Assembly (NCBI GenBank): GCA_022825855.1
Contig: JAJDWB010000013.1
Span: forward strand, 248,001-312,000
DNA from: Dehalococcoidia bacterium
GTDB lineage: Bacteria; Chloroflexota; Dehalococcoidia; Bin125
Length of the DNA stretch: 64,000 bases
Direction of reading: 5' to 3'
How positions within the stretch are numbered: position 1 is the stretch's first letter; the number at the start of each line of letters is the position of its first letter. Made by a program: the position numbers and the translations under genes. The notes under the pieces are model-generated. The model saw only the letters and a list, made by a program, of their open reading frames with translations, did no database searches and was not told the origin of the DNA. Below, piece by piece: positions 8,847-16,939 of this stretch.

Positions 8847-10262
8847 ATGACCACCGCTGCATCCGACCCCGGCATCGTCCTCTTGCCCGACCTCGGCGAA
8901 GACATCGAAGAGGCCGATGTCCTCCAGGTCTACGTCGGCGTCGGCGACCAGATCGCGCTTGAACAGCCGATCGCCGAAATTGAGACCGAGAAGGCCACGC
9001 TCGACCTCCCCTCCTCCGTCGCCGGCGTGGTCATCGAACTGCACGTCAAGCCCGGAGACACCATCCGCCCGGGCGACCCCGTCCTCAGCGTCGATCCGGC
9101 CGCAGCCCCATCGCCGTCTCCCCCCGCTCCTGCGGAAGCTGAAGCTCCTCTGCCAACCGATACATCCGGCACACCTCCATCGCCGCCTCAGCCGGTCGAC
9201 GTGGCTGCCGCAACTTCGGAGAACGGAGCCGATCCGTCGAGTCAATCGCTCGAGACCCTCGACACATCCGAACCCGAACGCGAGCCCGATGCGCCGAGCC
9301 CGCCGTTGCCCACCGCCGCGCCCGCGCCGTTGGTCGAGGGCGACCTCGAGACACGCCCGGTCTTCGCCTCGCCCTCCGTCCGCCGCTTCGCCCGGGAAAT
9401 CGGTGTCGACATACATGCGGTCCGGGGCTCCGGACCCGGCGGCCGCATCGACCTCGAAGACGTCAAGCGCCACTCGCGGGAGGTCCCCGATCCCGCCCCA
9501 GTCGGCCTCCACAACGCGCCCACGCCCGGGCCCCTGCCCGATTTCTCCGAGTTCGGATCCGTCGAGCGCGTCCCCATGAGCCGACTGCGACGCACGATCA
9601 AGCGGAACATGGCCACCTCCTGGCACGAGGTCCCCCACGTCACCCTCTTCCACACCGCCGACGTCACCGAACTCGAGCAGGTCCGCCGCGACTACCGCGA
9701 TCACGCCAAGGAAGCGGGCGGCCGCCTCACGATCACCGCCATCCTGCTCAAGATCACCGCCGCGGCGCTCCAGGAACATCCCCACGTCAACAGCTCAATC
9801 GACGCTGAGAACGACGAACTCATCCTCAAGAAGTACGTCCATCTCGGCGTCGCCGTCGACACCCCTCGCGGCCTCGTCGTGCCGGTCATACGCAACGTCG
9901 ACGAGAAGAACATCATCGAGATCTCGGTCGAGCTGACCGACATCTCCGAGCGCGCCCGCTCGGGCAGCCTGGGACTCCAGGACTTCCGCGGCAGCAGCTT
10001 CACCGTGACCAATCTCGGCGGCATGGGCACCGGACACTTCACCCCGATCATCCACCATCCCAACACCGCCATCCTTGGCATCGGACGCGCCGAGCGACGC
10101 CCGGTCTGGTCCGACGCACTCAACAGTTGGGAGCCGCGCAGCATCCTCCCGCTTTCCCTCACCTTCGATCACCGCGTCATCGACGGCGCCGACGGGGCCC
10201 GCTTCATGACCTGGATCGCCGACGTGATCCGCCAGCCGCTCGTGCTGGCGCTCGGGGGATAG
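8847..10262 (+). CDS. aceF: Pyruvate dehydrogenase E2, dihydrolipoamide acetyltransferase
   Basis: The 471-residue E2 has one N-terminal lipoyl domain (about 8-85) with the lipoyl-lysine Lys49 in ETEKATLDLPS. A long Pro/Ala/Glu-rich linker follows, then a peripheral-subunit-binding domain (about 170-207, FASPSVRRFAREIGVDIHAV). The catalytic CAT domain carries the active-site DHRVIDGADGARFM. A single lipoyl domain is at the short end for AceE-type complexes. GGGAGCAG precedes the ATG and spacing to aceE is 9 bases, so the genes are co-transcribed. Lipoylation is supplied by LipB/LipA encoded just upstream on the other strand. Confidence 0.95.
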   Translation: MTTAASDPGIVLLPDLGEDIEEADVLQVYVGVGDQIALEQPIAEIETEKATLDLPSSVAGVVIELHVKPGDTIRPGDPVLSVDPAAAPSPSPPAPAEAEAPLPTDTSGTPPSPPQPVDVAAATSENGADPSSQSLETLDTSEPEREPDAPSPPLPTAAPAPLVEGDLETRPVFASPSVRRFAREIGVDIHAVRGSGPGGRIDLEDVKRHSREVPDPAPVGLHNAPTPGPLPDFSEFGSVERVPMSRLRRTIKRNMATSWHEVPHVTLFHTADVTELEQVRRDYRDHAKEAGGRLTITAILLKITAAALQEHPHVNSSIDAENDELILKKYVHLGVAVDTPRGLVVPVIRNVDEKNIIEISVELTDISERARSGSLGLQDFRGSSFTVTNLGGMGTGHFTPIIHHPNTAILGIGRAERRPVWSDALNSWEPRSILPLSLTFDHRVIDGADGARFMTWIADVIRQPLVLALGG

Positions 10263-10264
10263 CC

Positions 10265-11698
10265 GTGGTCGCAAACGAAGCAGAACCCAACGGCAGCCTG
10301 CGCCTCGCCGTGCTCGGCGCTGGACCCGGGGGCTATCCGGCCGCCTTCCACGCCGCCGAACGCGGACTCGACGTCACCTTGATCGACACGCGGCCTCAAC
10401 CGGGAGGCGTCTGCCTCTACGAAGGCTGCATCCCTTCCAAGGCCCTCCTCCATGTCGCCAAGCTCATGCGCGAGGCGCGTCAGGCCTCCGAGTGGGGCAT
10501 CAGCTTCGGTGAACCGGACATCGATCTCGACCAGCTCCGCGACTGGAAGGACGGCGTCGTCCGCAAGATGACCAACGGCCTCGGGCTCCTGCGCCGCCAG
10601 CACAGCGTCCAGTACCAGCAGGGCTTCGGACGCATCCGCCACGCCTCGCAACTCAACATCGAGTCCAACGGCGAGGTCCTGCCGCTCGACTTCGACGCCC
10701 TGATCGTCGCCACTGGTTCCACGGCGGTGATTCCCCGGCCGCTGCAACTGGAGTCCGACCGCGTCATGGACGCCGCCGAAGCGCTCGAACTGCCCGACAT
10801 TCCCGCATCGCTCCTCGTTGTCGGCGGCGGCTACATCGGACTCGAACTCGGTACCGTCTACGCCGAGTTGGGCTCAGAGGTAACCGTGGTCGAGGCGCTG
10901 CCCGACATCCTCACCGGCGTCGAGCACGACCTCGTCCGCGTCCTCAAGCGCAGCCTGCGCTCGCGCTTCAAGGACACCCATGTCAATACGGCCGTCGTCT
11001 CCTTGACCGAAGTTGACCAGGGTATCGAGGCGGTCATCGCCGACAGCGCCGGCGTCGAACGCACCGAGACCTTCGAGCGCGTGCTGATCGCGACCGGCCG
11101 CCGGCCCAACAGCGGCGGACTGGGACTGCACCGCACCAGGGCGCACGTTGACGATCACGGCTTCATCGTCACCGATGAGCGCCGTCGCACGGCCGAGCCC
11201 TCGATCTTCGCCATCGGCGATGTCGCCGGCGAACCGATGCTGGCCCACAAGGCAACCGCCGAGGCCTCCGTCGCCGTCGAGGCAATCCTCGGCAATCCCT
11301 CGGCCTTCCGCCCTCTCGCCGTTCCCGCTGTGATCTTCACCGACCCCGAGATCGCCTGGTGCGGCCTCTCCCAGGCCGACGCCGCCGCGCTCGATATCGA
11401 GGCCGAGACCGTCAGCTTCCCCTGGGCTGCCCTCGGCCGCGCTTCCGCCTCCGGGCGCAACGACGGCCTCACCCGGCTGGTCATCGAGCGGGGCTCCGAG
11501 CGGGTCCTGGGCATGCAGATCGTCGGTCCCGGCGCGGGAGAGCTGATCGGGGAAGGTGTGCTCGCCGTGGAGATGGGCGCCCGCGTCTCCGACCTGGCCG
11601 AGTCGATCCATGCCCACCCGACCCTCAACGAGTCGATCATGGAGGCCGCCCAGCTCTTCTTCGGACGCAGCCCCCACTACGTGGCCAGGCGGCGCTGA
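10265..11698 (+). CDS. lpdA: Dihydrolipoamide dehydrogenase E3
   Basis: E3 reoxidises dihydrolipoamide and reduces NAD. From GTG 10265 the product is 477 residues, with the FAD motif GAGPGGY (18-24), the redox-active Cys50 and Cys55 in GGVCLYEGCIPSK, the NAD motif VVGGGYIGLELG, the second FAD contact FAIGDVAGEPMLAHKA and the C-terminal active-site HAHPTLNES. GTG 10265 is preferred over earlier in-frame starts because it follows the E2 stop by 2 bases and has GGGGGA just upstream, while earlier starts would lie inside E2. It is part of the aceE-aceF-lpdA operon. Confidence 0.95.
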   Translation: MVANEAEPNGSLRLAVLGAGPGGYPAAFHAAERGLDVTLIDTRPQPGGVCLYEGCIPSKALLHVAKLMREARQASEWGISFGEPDIDLDQLRDWKDGVVRKMTNGLGLLRRQHSVQYQQGFGRIRHASQLNIESNGEVLPLDFDALIVATGSTAVIPRPLQLESDRVMDAAEALELPDIPASLLVVGGGYIGLELGTVYAELGSEVTVVEALPDILTGVEHDLVRVLKRSLRSRFKDTHVNTAVVSLTEVDQGIEAVIADSAGVERTETFERVLIATGRRPNSGGLGLHRTRAHVDDHGFIVTDERRRTAEPSIFAIGDVAGEPMLAHKATAEASVAVEAILGNPSAFRPLAVPAVIFTDPEIAWCGLSQADAAALDIEAETVSFPWAALGRASASGRNDGLTRLVIERGSERVLGMQIVGPGAGELIGEGVLAVEMGARVSDLAESIHAHPTLNESIMEAAQLFFGRSPHYVARRR

Positions 11699-11708
11699 GG
11701 CCCCGGCG

Positions 11709-12584
11709 ATGCAGATCGAACTCGGAGGCCGTTCGCTCGACGCCACCGACCGCTGCCTGGTCATGGGCATCCTCAACGTCGCCACCGACTCGCCTGTCTC
11801 CGGCTCCGTCGTCCCCGTCGGCGACGCGCCGCGTCGCGCCGAGCGCCTGCGCGACGCCGGCGCCAGCATCATCGATGTTGGCGCCCAATCGACCAGCACC
11901 GGCGCCGCCCAGATATCCCCGGACGAGGAGATCGCGCGCGTCGCCCCGGTGGTCGAGTCGGTCGTCGCCGAGGGTCACCTGGTCTCCGTCGACACCTGGA
12001 CTTCGTCCGTCGCCCGCGCCGCTGTGCAGGCCGGTGCGCACCTGATCAATGACATCACCGGCGCCGATCCCGAGACGGTCTCGGTCGCCGTCGAGACCGG
12101 TACGCCGATCGCCATCATGCACATGCGCGGCCGCCCACAGCGGCATCGCGAAGCTGACCACGAGTATCACAACGTCGCGAGCGAGGTACGCCGCTATCTC
12201 GAACAGCGGGCCGGTGAGATCAAGACGGCCGGCGCGCCCGATGTCTGGATCGACCCCGGCTTCCAGTTCGGCCGCGGTCTCGAGGACAATCTCCGCCTGC
12301 TGCTCGATCTCCCCGACCTCGCCAACCTTGGTTACCCCGTCCTGATCTCCGCCTCGCGCAAGGGATTCCTCGCCGAGCTGCTGGGCCACGGCGAGCTCCG
12401 TTCGCACGACGCCCAGGGTCGTCCCGGTATGTTGGAGGCCACGATCGCCTTCAACGTCCTCGCCGCCTGGCTCGGCGCGCACGTGGTCCGCGTGCACGAC
12501 GTGGAGGAGGTCGCTTGGGCGCTCAACGTGTCGAGCGCGGCCCGCGAACTGCAACGCGCCGTTCTGTCCGCCCGGGCGCGATAA
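11709..12584 (+). CDS. Dihydropteroate synthase-like protein, divergent
   Basis: The 291-residue TIM-barrel protein follows the DHPS pattern: MGILNVATDSP (19-29), SVDTW (Asp95), INDITG (Asn114), IDPGFQFGRG (Asp182), SASRKGF (Lys218) and RVHDVEEV at the C terminus. The pterin-site residues are therefore present. The two mobile loops differ from canonical DHPS: TPDSFSDGG is replaced by ATDSPVSGS and GGESTRPGA by GAQSTSTGA, so the Arg of loop 2 is missing. It starts 10 bases after lpdA, so it shares the PDH operon. It may be a true but divergent FolP or a DHPS-like enzyme with another substrate. Confidence 0.75.
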   Translation: MQIELGGRSLDATDRCLVMGILNVATDSPVSGSVVPVGDAPRRAERLRDAGASIIDVGAQSTSTGAAQISPDEEIARVAPVVESVVAEGHLVSVDTWTSSVARAAVQAGAHLINDITGADPETVSVAVETGTPIAIMHMRGRPQRHREADHEYHNVASEVRRYLEQRAGEIKTAGAPDVWIDPGFQFGRGLEDNLRLLLDLPDLANLGYPVLISASRKGFLAELLGHGELRSHDAQGRPGMLEATIAFNVLAAWLGAHVVRVHDVEEVAWALNVSSAARELQRAVLSARAR

Positions 12585-12587
12585 ACT
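12582..12587 (+). promoter_or_regulatory. -10 box upstream of the first fmdB-like gene
   Basis: TAAACT overlaps the stop codon of the DHPS-like gene and lies 35 bases before the ATG of the FmdB-type gene, which also has a GGAG ribosome binding site. The same hexamer is used upstream of aceE and of the thiolase-like operon at 37.2 kb. Confidence 0.4.
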
Positions 12588-12622
12588 CGATCCGATCGCA
12601 CCACGCGTCAGGAGATGATCAG

Positions 12623-12823
12623 ATGCCTGTCTACACCTATCACTGCGAAGAGTGCAGCGAGAGCTTTGAGAAAATCCGTCCCATGTCCCAGGCTGCCGAG
12701 CCTCAGACCTGCCCGTCCTGCGACGAGAAGGCTGAACGTGTCATGGCCGGTATCTTCGAGAACAACTCCACCAAGAACCGCTCCGCCAACTTCCCCAAGC
12801 GCAAGCGGTACACCAACTGGTAA
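12623..12823 (+). CDS. FmdB-type zinc-ribbon protein
   Basis: This 66-residue protein has an N-terminal zinc ribbon with Cys8, Cys11, Cys30 and Cys33 (YHCEECSESF ... TCPSCDEKAE) followed by a short basic tail KRKRYTNW. The family (FmdB/putative regulatory protein) is widespread; its role is not established. ATG 12623 is chosen because AGGAG lies 8-12 bases upstream and the family N terminus MPxYxYxC begins there. A second member lies at 53.3 kb. The TAAACT box at 12582 suggests its own promoter. Confidence 0.85.
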   Translation: MPVYTYHCEECSESFEKIRPMSQAAEPQTCPSCDEKAERVMAGIFENNSTKNRSANFPKRKRYTNW

Positions 12824-12858
12824 CCACCTCGGTCACCCTGACTAGCCCGGAGACTCGA

Positions 12859-13944
12859 ATGACCCAGAGGCCGCCCGATCCGATCCCGTTCCCCGGCGAC
12901 CGAGTCCAGCGAGGCGCGCCGCCTCCGCCCCAGCAGCAGCAACCGTCCGGGCCGGTCATCTACTCAGCCTCCGGCCAGCCCATGCGCCGCGTGCAACAGC
13001 AACCCGCGCCGCCGCCCGAGCCGGTCCCGCTCCGCACCGCACCGCCTCCGGCCCAGCCGCCGGAGTCCGCGCCGGATGAAGAGCCTCTGGGTCTGCACGG
13101 ACACGTCGCCGCCGTGATCGACGCGACCGACGCCACCTTCAACCAGGACGTGATCCAGCGCTCACATGAGATTCCCGTCATCGTCGACTGCTGGGCCCCG
13201 TGGTGCGGCCCCTGCCGCGTCCTCGGACCCATCCTCGAACGGCTCGCCTACGAGCGCGACGGCCAGGTCCAGCTCGTCAAGGTCAACACCGACGAGAACC
13301 CTCAGGTCGCCCAGGCGCTCCAGGTCGAGGGCATCCCCGCCGTCTTCGCCTTCGTCGGCGGACAGCTCGTCAACCGCTTCGTCGGCGCAATCCCCGAGGA
13401 ACAGGTCCGCGCCTTCTTCGACTCCCTCATCCCCTCCGAGGCCGACATCAAGGCCGCCGAGGGCTACCGCATGCTCCAGGAAAACCAGATCCCCATCGCT
13501 CGCCTGCACTTTGAGGCCGCCCTCGAGGAAGACCCTGATCACGAACCGGCCGGCGTCGGACTCGCCGCCGTGCTCTCGCGCACCGGCGAGACCGATCGCG
13601 CCGCCGAACTGGCCCGCCGATGGCCCAACCATCCCATGAGCAAGAGCGTGCTCACCGCCATGGAACTCACCCAGGCACTGGACGGGCACGACCCGGACGA
13701 ACTCCGCCGCGCCGCCGCCCAGTCGCCCGACGATCCTCTGGTCCGCTACCGCCACGGATGCCTGCTCGCCGTCGAGGGTCAGTGGATGGAAGCGCTCGAC
13801 GAACTGCTCGAATCGGTCCGCATCGACAAGTCCGCCGGCGACGATGCAGCCCGCAAGACCCTGCTCGGCATCTTCGGCATGCTCGGAGACGATCAACCCT
13901 TCGTCGCCGAGTACCGCAAGCGCCTCGGCCGCCTGCTCTTCTAG
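12859..13944 (+). CDS. Thioredoxin with TPR-like C-terminal domain (YbbN/CnoX type)
   Basis: The 361-residue protein starts with a Pro/Gln-rich, probably disordered segment of about 80 residues. A thioredoxin domain (about 84-195) with the intact redox motif WCGPC (Cys116, Cys119) and the cis-proline GIPAVFAF follows, then about 160 residues of helical repeats (YRMLQENQIPIARLHFEAAL and similar). This order matches YbbN/CnoX co-chaperones, which protect clients from oxidation and hand them to chaperonins. The long Pro-rich N terminus is an addition. It follows the FmdB gene by 35 bases on the same strand. Confidence 0.88.
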   Translation: MTQRPPDPIPFPGDRVQRGAPPPPQQQQPSGPVIYSASGQPMRRVQQQPAPPPEPVPLRTAPPPAQPPESAPDEEPLGLHGHVAAVIDATDATFNQDVIQRSHEIPVIVDCWAPWCGPCRVLGPILERLAYERDGQVQLVKVNTDENPQVAQALQVEGIPAVFAFVGGQLVNRFVGAIPEEQVRAFFDSLIPSEADIKAAEGYRMLQENQIPIARLHFEAALEEDPDHEPAGVGLAAVLSRTGETDRAAELARRWPNHPMSKSVLTAMELTQALDGHDPDELRRAAAQSPDDPLVRYRHGCLLAVEGQWMEALDELLESVRIDKSAGDDAARKTLLGIFGMLGDDQPFVAEYRKRLGRLLF

Positions 13945-13981
13945 AGCCTGCATACGTTCCGGCATCGACACTCAAACGCGC

Positions 13982-14022
13982 CGTCATACCCGCGCTTGTC
14001 GCGGGTATCTCGCCGAATCCAG
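13982..14022. repeat. Intergenic palindromic repeat, copy 1
   Basis: The element begins CGTCATACCCGCG, has a CTTGT loop and returns with CGCGGGTATCTCGCC, forming a stable stem of about 9 base pairs. Closely similar copies lie at 22013-22054 and 44898-44937. It sits between convergent genes and is typical of small REP-like elements. It might also act as a terminator for one of them. Confidence 0.8.
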
Positions 14023-14096
14023 TACCAACGTCAATGCCTTGGCAGAAAGCCTGTCGCAGCCTGCCCCGTCATGAACACGAGATGCAAGCGTGAAGC

Positions 14097-14426
14097 CTAC
14101 CCGCCGTCCTCTTCCATCCCCCGCGTGTACCACTCCCGAGTCCGCCACCACGGCATCGGCTCCTCGTCGTCCTCCCGCCGCGCCCGGTTGCGAATCGCCC
14201 AGACAAACACCAGCAGCGTCGCCCCCACGAAACAGAACGGGATGAACAGCGACGTCGCCAGCGTCTCGTCCGAGACGTGCAGGCTGTCCTCTTCCTCGCC
14301 GCCCGCATCCGCAACCTGCAGCGGCTCCGACACGGCGTACTCACCCGCCGCCGCAACACCCAGCGTGAGCGCGCTCAGGCCGCCAACCACGACCAGCGCC
14401 AGCAGAAATCGGCGAAGCTGAGACAT
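14097..14426 (-). CDS. Small membrane protein with signal peptide
   Basis: The 109-residue product starts MSQLRRFLLALVVVGGLSAL, a good signal sequence ending at AAAGEY (about residue 28). An acidic extracellular stretch follows (VADAGGEEEDSLHVSDE), then a second membrane helix (about 59-80, LFIPFCFVGATLLVFVWAI) and a short polar cytoplasmic tail with PMPWWRTREWY. ATG 14426 is chosen because AAGGATG lies upstream at proper spacing and the signal peptide starts there. It is divergent from the thioredoxin-fused gene at 14.55 kb. I do not recognise the family. The aromatic WWRTREWY tail may be a recognisable signature for searches. Confidence 0.65.
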   Translation of the reverse strand: MSQLRRFLLALVVVGGLSALTLGVAAAGEYAVSEPLQVADAGGEEEDSLHVSDETLATSLFIPFCFVGATLLVFVWAIRNRARREDDEEPMPWWRTREWYTRGMEEDGG

Positions 14427-14541
14427 CGGATCACATCCTTCAACGATTCGCAATCGACTACACGCCATAGTGTCGCGCCAACCCGTGACACGGTCAATCA
14501 CAGTCGACCCTTCCGCAGGACAACCAAACACCGCTCGGCGC

Positions 14542-14547
14542 TAGAAT
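14542..14547 (+). promoter_or_regulatory. -10 box giving a leaderless start for the selenoprotein locus
   Basis: TAGAAT is followed by exactly six bases (ACGTCC) and then ATG 14554. Transcription starting 7 bases after the box would begin at the A of the start codon. No Shine-Dalgarno is present, which agrees with a leaderless mRNA. Confidence 0.6.
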
Positions 14548-14553
14548 ACGTCC

Positions 14554-16131
14554 ATGCACCCTCCCACGCAGTTCTCGCTCGCCAACGCTGAAGGCGAACA
14601 GATGCAGTTCCCGCCCGACGGGCCCGTCCTGCTCGCCCTCGTCAAGGAAGACTGCGACACCTGCAACCTCACCCTGCCGCTGCTCGAAGCCGTCCACCGC
14701 GCGACCGAGGACGGCCTCGACGTCTGGGTCGCCGTCCAGAAGCGCGACGACATCGCCGTGCTCAAGGACCGCCACGACCTCACCATGCCCTTGCTCGACG
14801 ACGACGCGCTCGACCTCTCCTACGAGACCGACATCGACACCGTGCCCACCCTCTTCCTCTACGACGAAGATCGAAACTGCACCCTGCAGACCTTCGGCTT
14901 CGACAAGCACGAGTGGCGCGAGATCGCCGGCGAATCGATGACCCTCGCCGGACGCCCCGGCGCCGACACCGCCATCGACTGGGCCTCCCTGCCCGAACAG
15001 CGCCCAGGTTGCGGCGCCCGCAACTACGAGCCGGGCGTCTACGAACGCCTCCAGGCGCTCAAGAGCGGCGATCTGCTCTCCCGCCTCGTTGACCTCGCCT
15101 CCAGCGACGACATCCACGAGTTCATGTACGAACAGGGCTACACCGACGGATTCCCCGTCGTCCCGCCCACCCGCGAGCGCGTCTGGAAGATGCTCCAGGG
15201 CACCCAACGCGACCCGCAGGAAGAAGTCGCGGTCGTGCCGCCCAACCTCGCCCCGATCACGGTCGAGAAGATCGCGATCAACGCCGTCATGGCCGGCGCC
15301 AAACCCGAGTACCTGCCCTCGATCATCACCCTCGTCGAGATAGCCTGCACCGAGTCCTTCAACATCCACGGCGTGCTCGCCACCACGATGGGCGCCACGC
15401 CCGTCGGCGTCTTCAACGGACCCATCCGCGACCGCATCGGCATGAACTACCTGCACAACGCGCTCGGCAGCGGCAACCGCGCCAACGCGGCCATCGGCCG
15501 CGCGCTCCGGCTCTGCGCCCGCAACGTCGGCGGCAGCCTGCCCGGCGGCACCGACCGCGCCACCCAGGGCGGTCCCCATCGCATGACCATGAACTTCGCC
15601 GAGAACGAGCAGGCCAGCCCCTGGGACTCCTTCGCCGTCGAGCGCGGCTTCGAGCCGACCGACGACGTCGCCACGCTGATGGCGATGTCCGGCGGCCCAG
15701 CGACGGTCGCCGACGAGCGTTCGCGCGACGGCCGCGCCCTGGCCGGAACTCTCGCCCTCTCCATGAGCTGCATGCAGGACCCCAAGTCGCCCATGGTCGA
15801 CACGCTCGTTGTGCTCTCGCCCGACCACGCCGGCATCTTCGGCCGCTCCGGCTGGTCCAAGGACGATGTCCGCGAATGCATCATGGAGCAGACCGCGATC
15901 CCCCTCAAGGACCGCCTGCGCTCCGCCGACGCCGGCTGCGGCCTGCCGCCCGAAATCGTCGAACGCTTCGGCGGCGAAGCCGCCCTCGACACGCCCGTGC
16001 CCAAGTTCCGCGAAAAGTCCAACATCATCCTCGTCGTCGCCGGTTCGCCGGCAGCCAAGTTCTCCACCATCCTCGGTGGCTGGGCCGGCGGTGCCTACTC
16101 CGTACCCACCAGCGCCAGGATCGGCGTCTAG
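14554..16131 (+). CDS. Thioredoxin domain fused to a UGSC-associated conserved domain
   Basis: This 525-residue protein has an N-terminal thioredoxin-fold domain (about 1-130) with the redox pair Cys34-Asp-Thr-Cys37 (VKEDCDTCNLTLP) and the cis-Pro segment DIDTVPTLFLYDE. A domain of about 360 residues follows, marked by YTDGFPVVPPTRERV, VEKIAINAVMAGAKPEYLP, SGNRANAAIGRALRL and SGWSKDDVRECIMEQTAIPL. The same large domain recurs without thioredoxin at 16940-18049. I know no established function for it. The selenoprotein gene starts 72 bases downstream on the same strand, so the three genes probably form a thiol/selenol redox unit. The enzyme is predicted cytosolic, as no signal peptide is visible. 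Confidence 0.75.
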   Translation: MHPPTQFSLANAEGEQMQFPPDGPVLLALVKEDCDTCNLTLPLLEAVHRATEDGLDVWVAVQKRDDIAVLKDRHDLTMPLLDDDALDLSYETDIDTVPTLFLYDEDRNCTLQTFGFDKHEWREIAGESMTLAGRPGADTAIDWASLPEQRPGCGARNYEPGVYERLQALKSGDLLSRLVDLASSDDIHEFMYEQGYTDGFPVVPPTRERVWKMLQGTQRDPQEEVAVVPPNLAPITVEKIAINAVMAGAKPEYLPSIITLVEIACTESFNIHGVLATTMGATPVGVFNGPIRDRIGMNYLHNALGSGNRANAAIGRALRLCARNVGGSLPGGTDRATQGGPHRMTMNFAENEQASPWDSFAVERGFEPTDDVATLMAMSGGPATVADERSRDGRALAGTLALSMSCMQDPKSPMVDTLVVLSPDHAGIFGRSGWSKDDVRECIMEQTAIPLKDRLRSADAGCGLPPEIVERFGGEAALDTPVPKFREKSNIILVVAGSPAAKFSTILGGWAGGAYSVPTSARIGV

Positions 16132-16142
16132 GAGCGCCGAAC

Positions 16143-16190
16143 ATGACACACTGCGCAATACGCGCCGCAACCCTGCAGACGGCGCGTTGA
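16143..16190 (+). CDS. Possible 15-residue upstream ORF
   Basis: A short frame MTHCAIRAATLQTAR starts 11 bases after the preceding stop. It has GGAG 8 bases before its ATG and ends 13 bases before the selenoprotein ATG. It might be a leader peptide or simply a chance ORF. Its main support is the ribosome binding site and its position immediately before a UGA-recoded gene. Confidence 0.2.
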   Translation: MTHCAIRAATLQTAR

Positions 16191-16203
16191 TCGAGAGGCC
16201 GCC

Positions 16204-16734
16204 ATGGTTACCCAGATCCTTGACCCCACCGACGAACGAGTGCCGATCAAGCGCTCCCTCACACCGCGCCCCGAAGCGCTGCATGGGACGATCGCCCTGC
16301 TCGACATCTCCAAGCCGCGCGGCGACGTCTTCCTCGACCGCCTCGAGCAACTCCTCCACGAGCGCGCCCCCGGCATCGAGACCCGGCGCTTCATGAAGCC
16401 CACCGTGGCCAAGCCCGCACCGCAGCCCATCAAGGACGAGATTCTGGAGGAGTGCGACTTCGTCATCGAAGCGCTCGCCGATTGAGGCTCCTGCACGACG
16501 TGCAGTGTGCACGACACCGTCTTCTTCGAACTGCAGGGCAAGCCCAGCGTCTTCGTTGCCACCTCCGAGTTCATCAAGGCCGCCAGCCATCAGGCTGAGC
16601 GCCTCGGACTCGAAGAAGTGCGCCGCGTCTTCATCCCGCATCCAATGCAGGACCGCACCGACGCCGAAATGCACGAACACGCCGAACGCTTCGTCGACGA
16701 AATCCTCGACACCCTCATGGCCCCCGTCGAGTAA
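16204..16734 (+). CDS. UGSC-family selenoprotein (in-frame UGA at codon 94)
   Basis: The frame reads 93 codons, then TGA at 16483-16485, then 82 more codons to TAA in the same frame, giving 176 residues. The sequence across the TGA is ALAD-U-GSCTTCSVHD: exactly the U-G-S-C motif that names this recognised (seleno)protein family, with further cysteines at 97 and 100. Coding character continues on both sides (FFELQGKPSVFVATSEFIK after it). A hairpin begins just after the TGA. AGAGG precedes the ATG. The family is of unknown function; its neighbours here are a thioredoxin fusion upstream and a paralogue of its large domain downstream. If UGA were read as stop, the product would lose its whole redox motif. 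Confidence 0.88.
16491..16513 (+). promoter_or_regulatory. Candidate bacterial SECIS element
   Basis: Directly after the UGA two mutually exclusive hairpins can form: CTGCAC-GAC-GTGCAG (16491-16505) and CGTGCA-GTG-TGCACG (16499-16513). Counting the U of UGA as 1, the apical loop of the second is G23-U24-G25. From memory, the E. coli fdhF SECIS also presents G23 and U24 in its loop to SelB. The bulged U17 of fdhF is not matched (C here). Confidence 0.6.
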
Positions 16735-16740
16735 CCCACC

Positions 16741-16903
16741 GATCCTCTCTCCCTCGGCGAGAGAGTGTGGACCGTCCGGTCCCCTCTCCCTGAGGGAGAG
16801 GGTTAGGGTGAGGGCCCTCCGCTCCCGCCTCCCTCTTCGAGTGAGTTAGGGCGGAGCCCCTCAGATCCCCTCTCCCCGAGGGAGAGGGTTAGGGTGAGGG
16901 CCC
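16741..16903. repeat. Two to three copies of a CCCTCTCCC/GGGAGAGGG palindromic repeat
   Basis: Copies at 16781-16817 and 16867-16903 share CCCCTCTCCC, a short loop, GGGAGAGGGTTAGGGTGAGG and GCCC. A degenerate fragment (CCTCTCTCCCTCGGCGAGAG) starts at 16743. The arms pair into stable hairpins. The block fills the gap between the selenoprotein and the next gene. Confidence 0.8.
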
Positions 16904-16939
16904 CTCCCTCTCCACCGCTCAACCACCGAAGGCGCCCCA

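Noticed and set aside
14494-16680. Long minus-strand open frame of 728 codons
   Set aside because: It is antisense to two well-supported plus-strand genes, its peptide is a Gly/Ala/Val/Asp-rich mirror of GC-rich codons, and no domain is recognisable.
16204-16734. Two separate genes split by the stop at 16483-16485, or a sequencing error
   Set aside because: The frame is the same on both sides, no ribosome binding site or start lies just after the stop, and the residues around it are exactly U-GSC of a recognised selenoprotein family.
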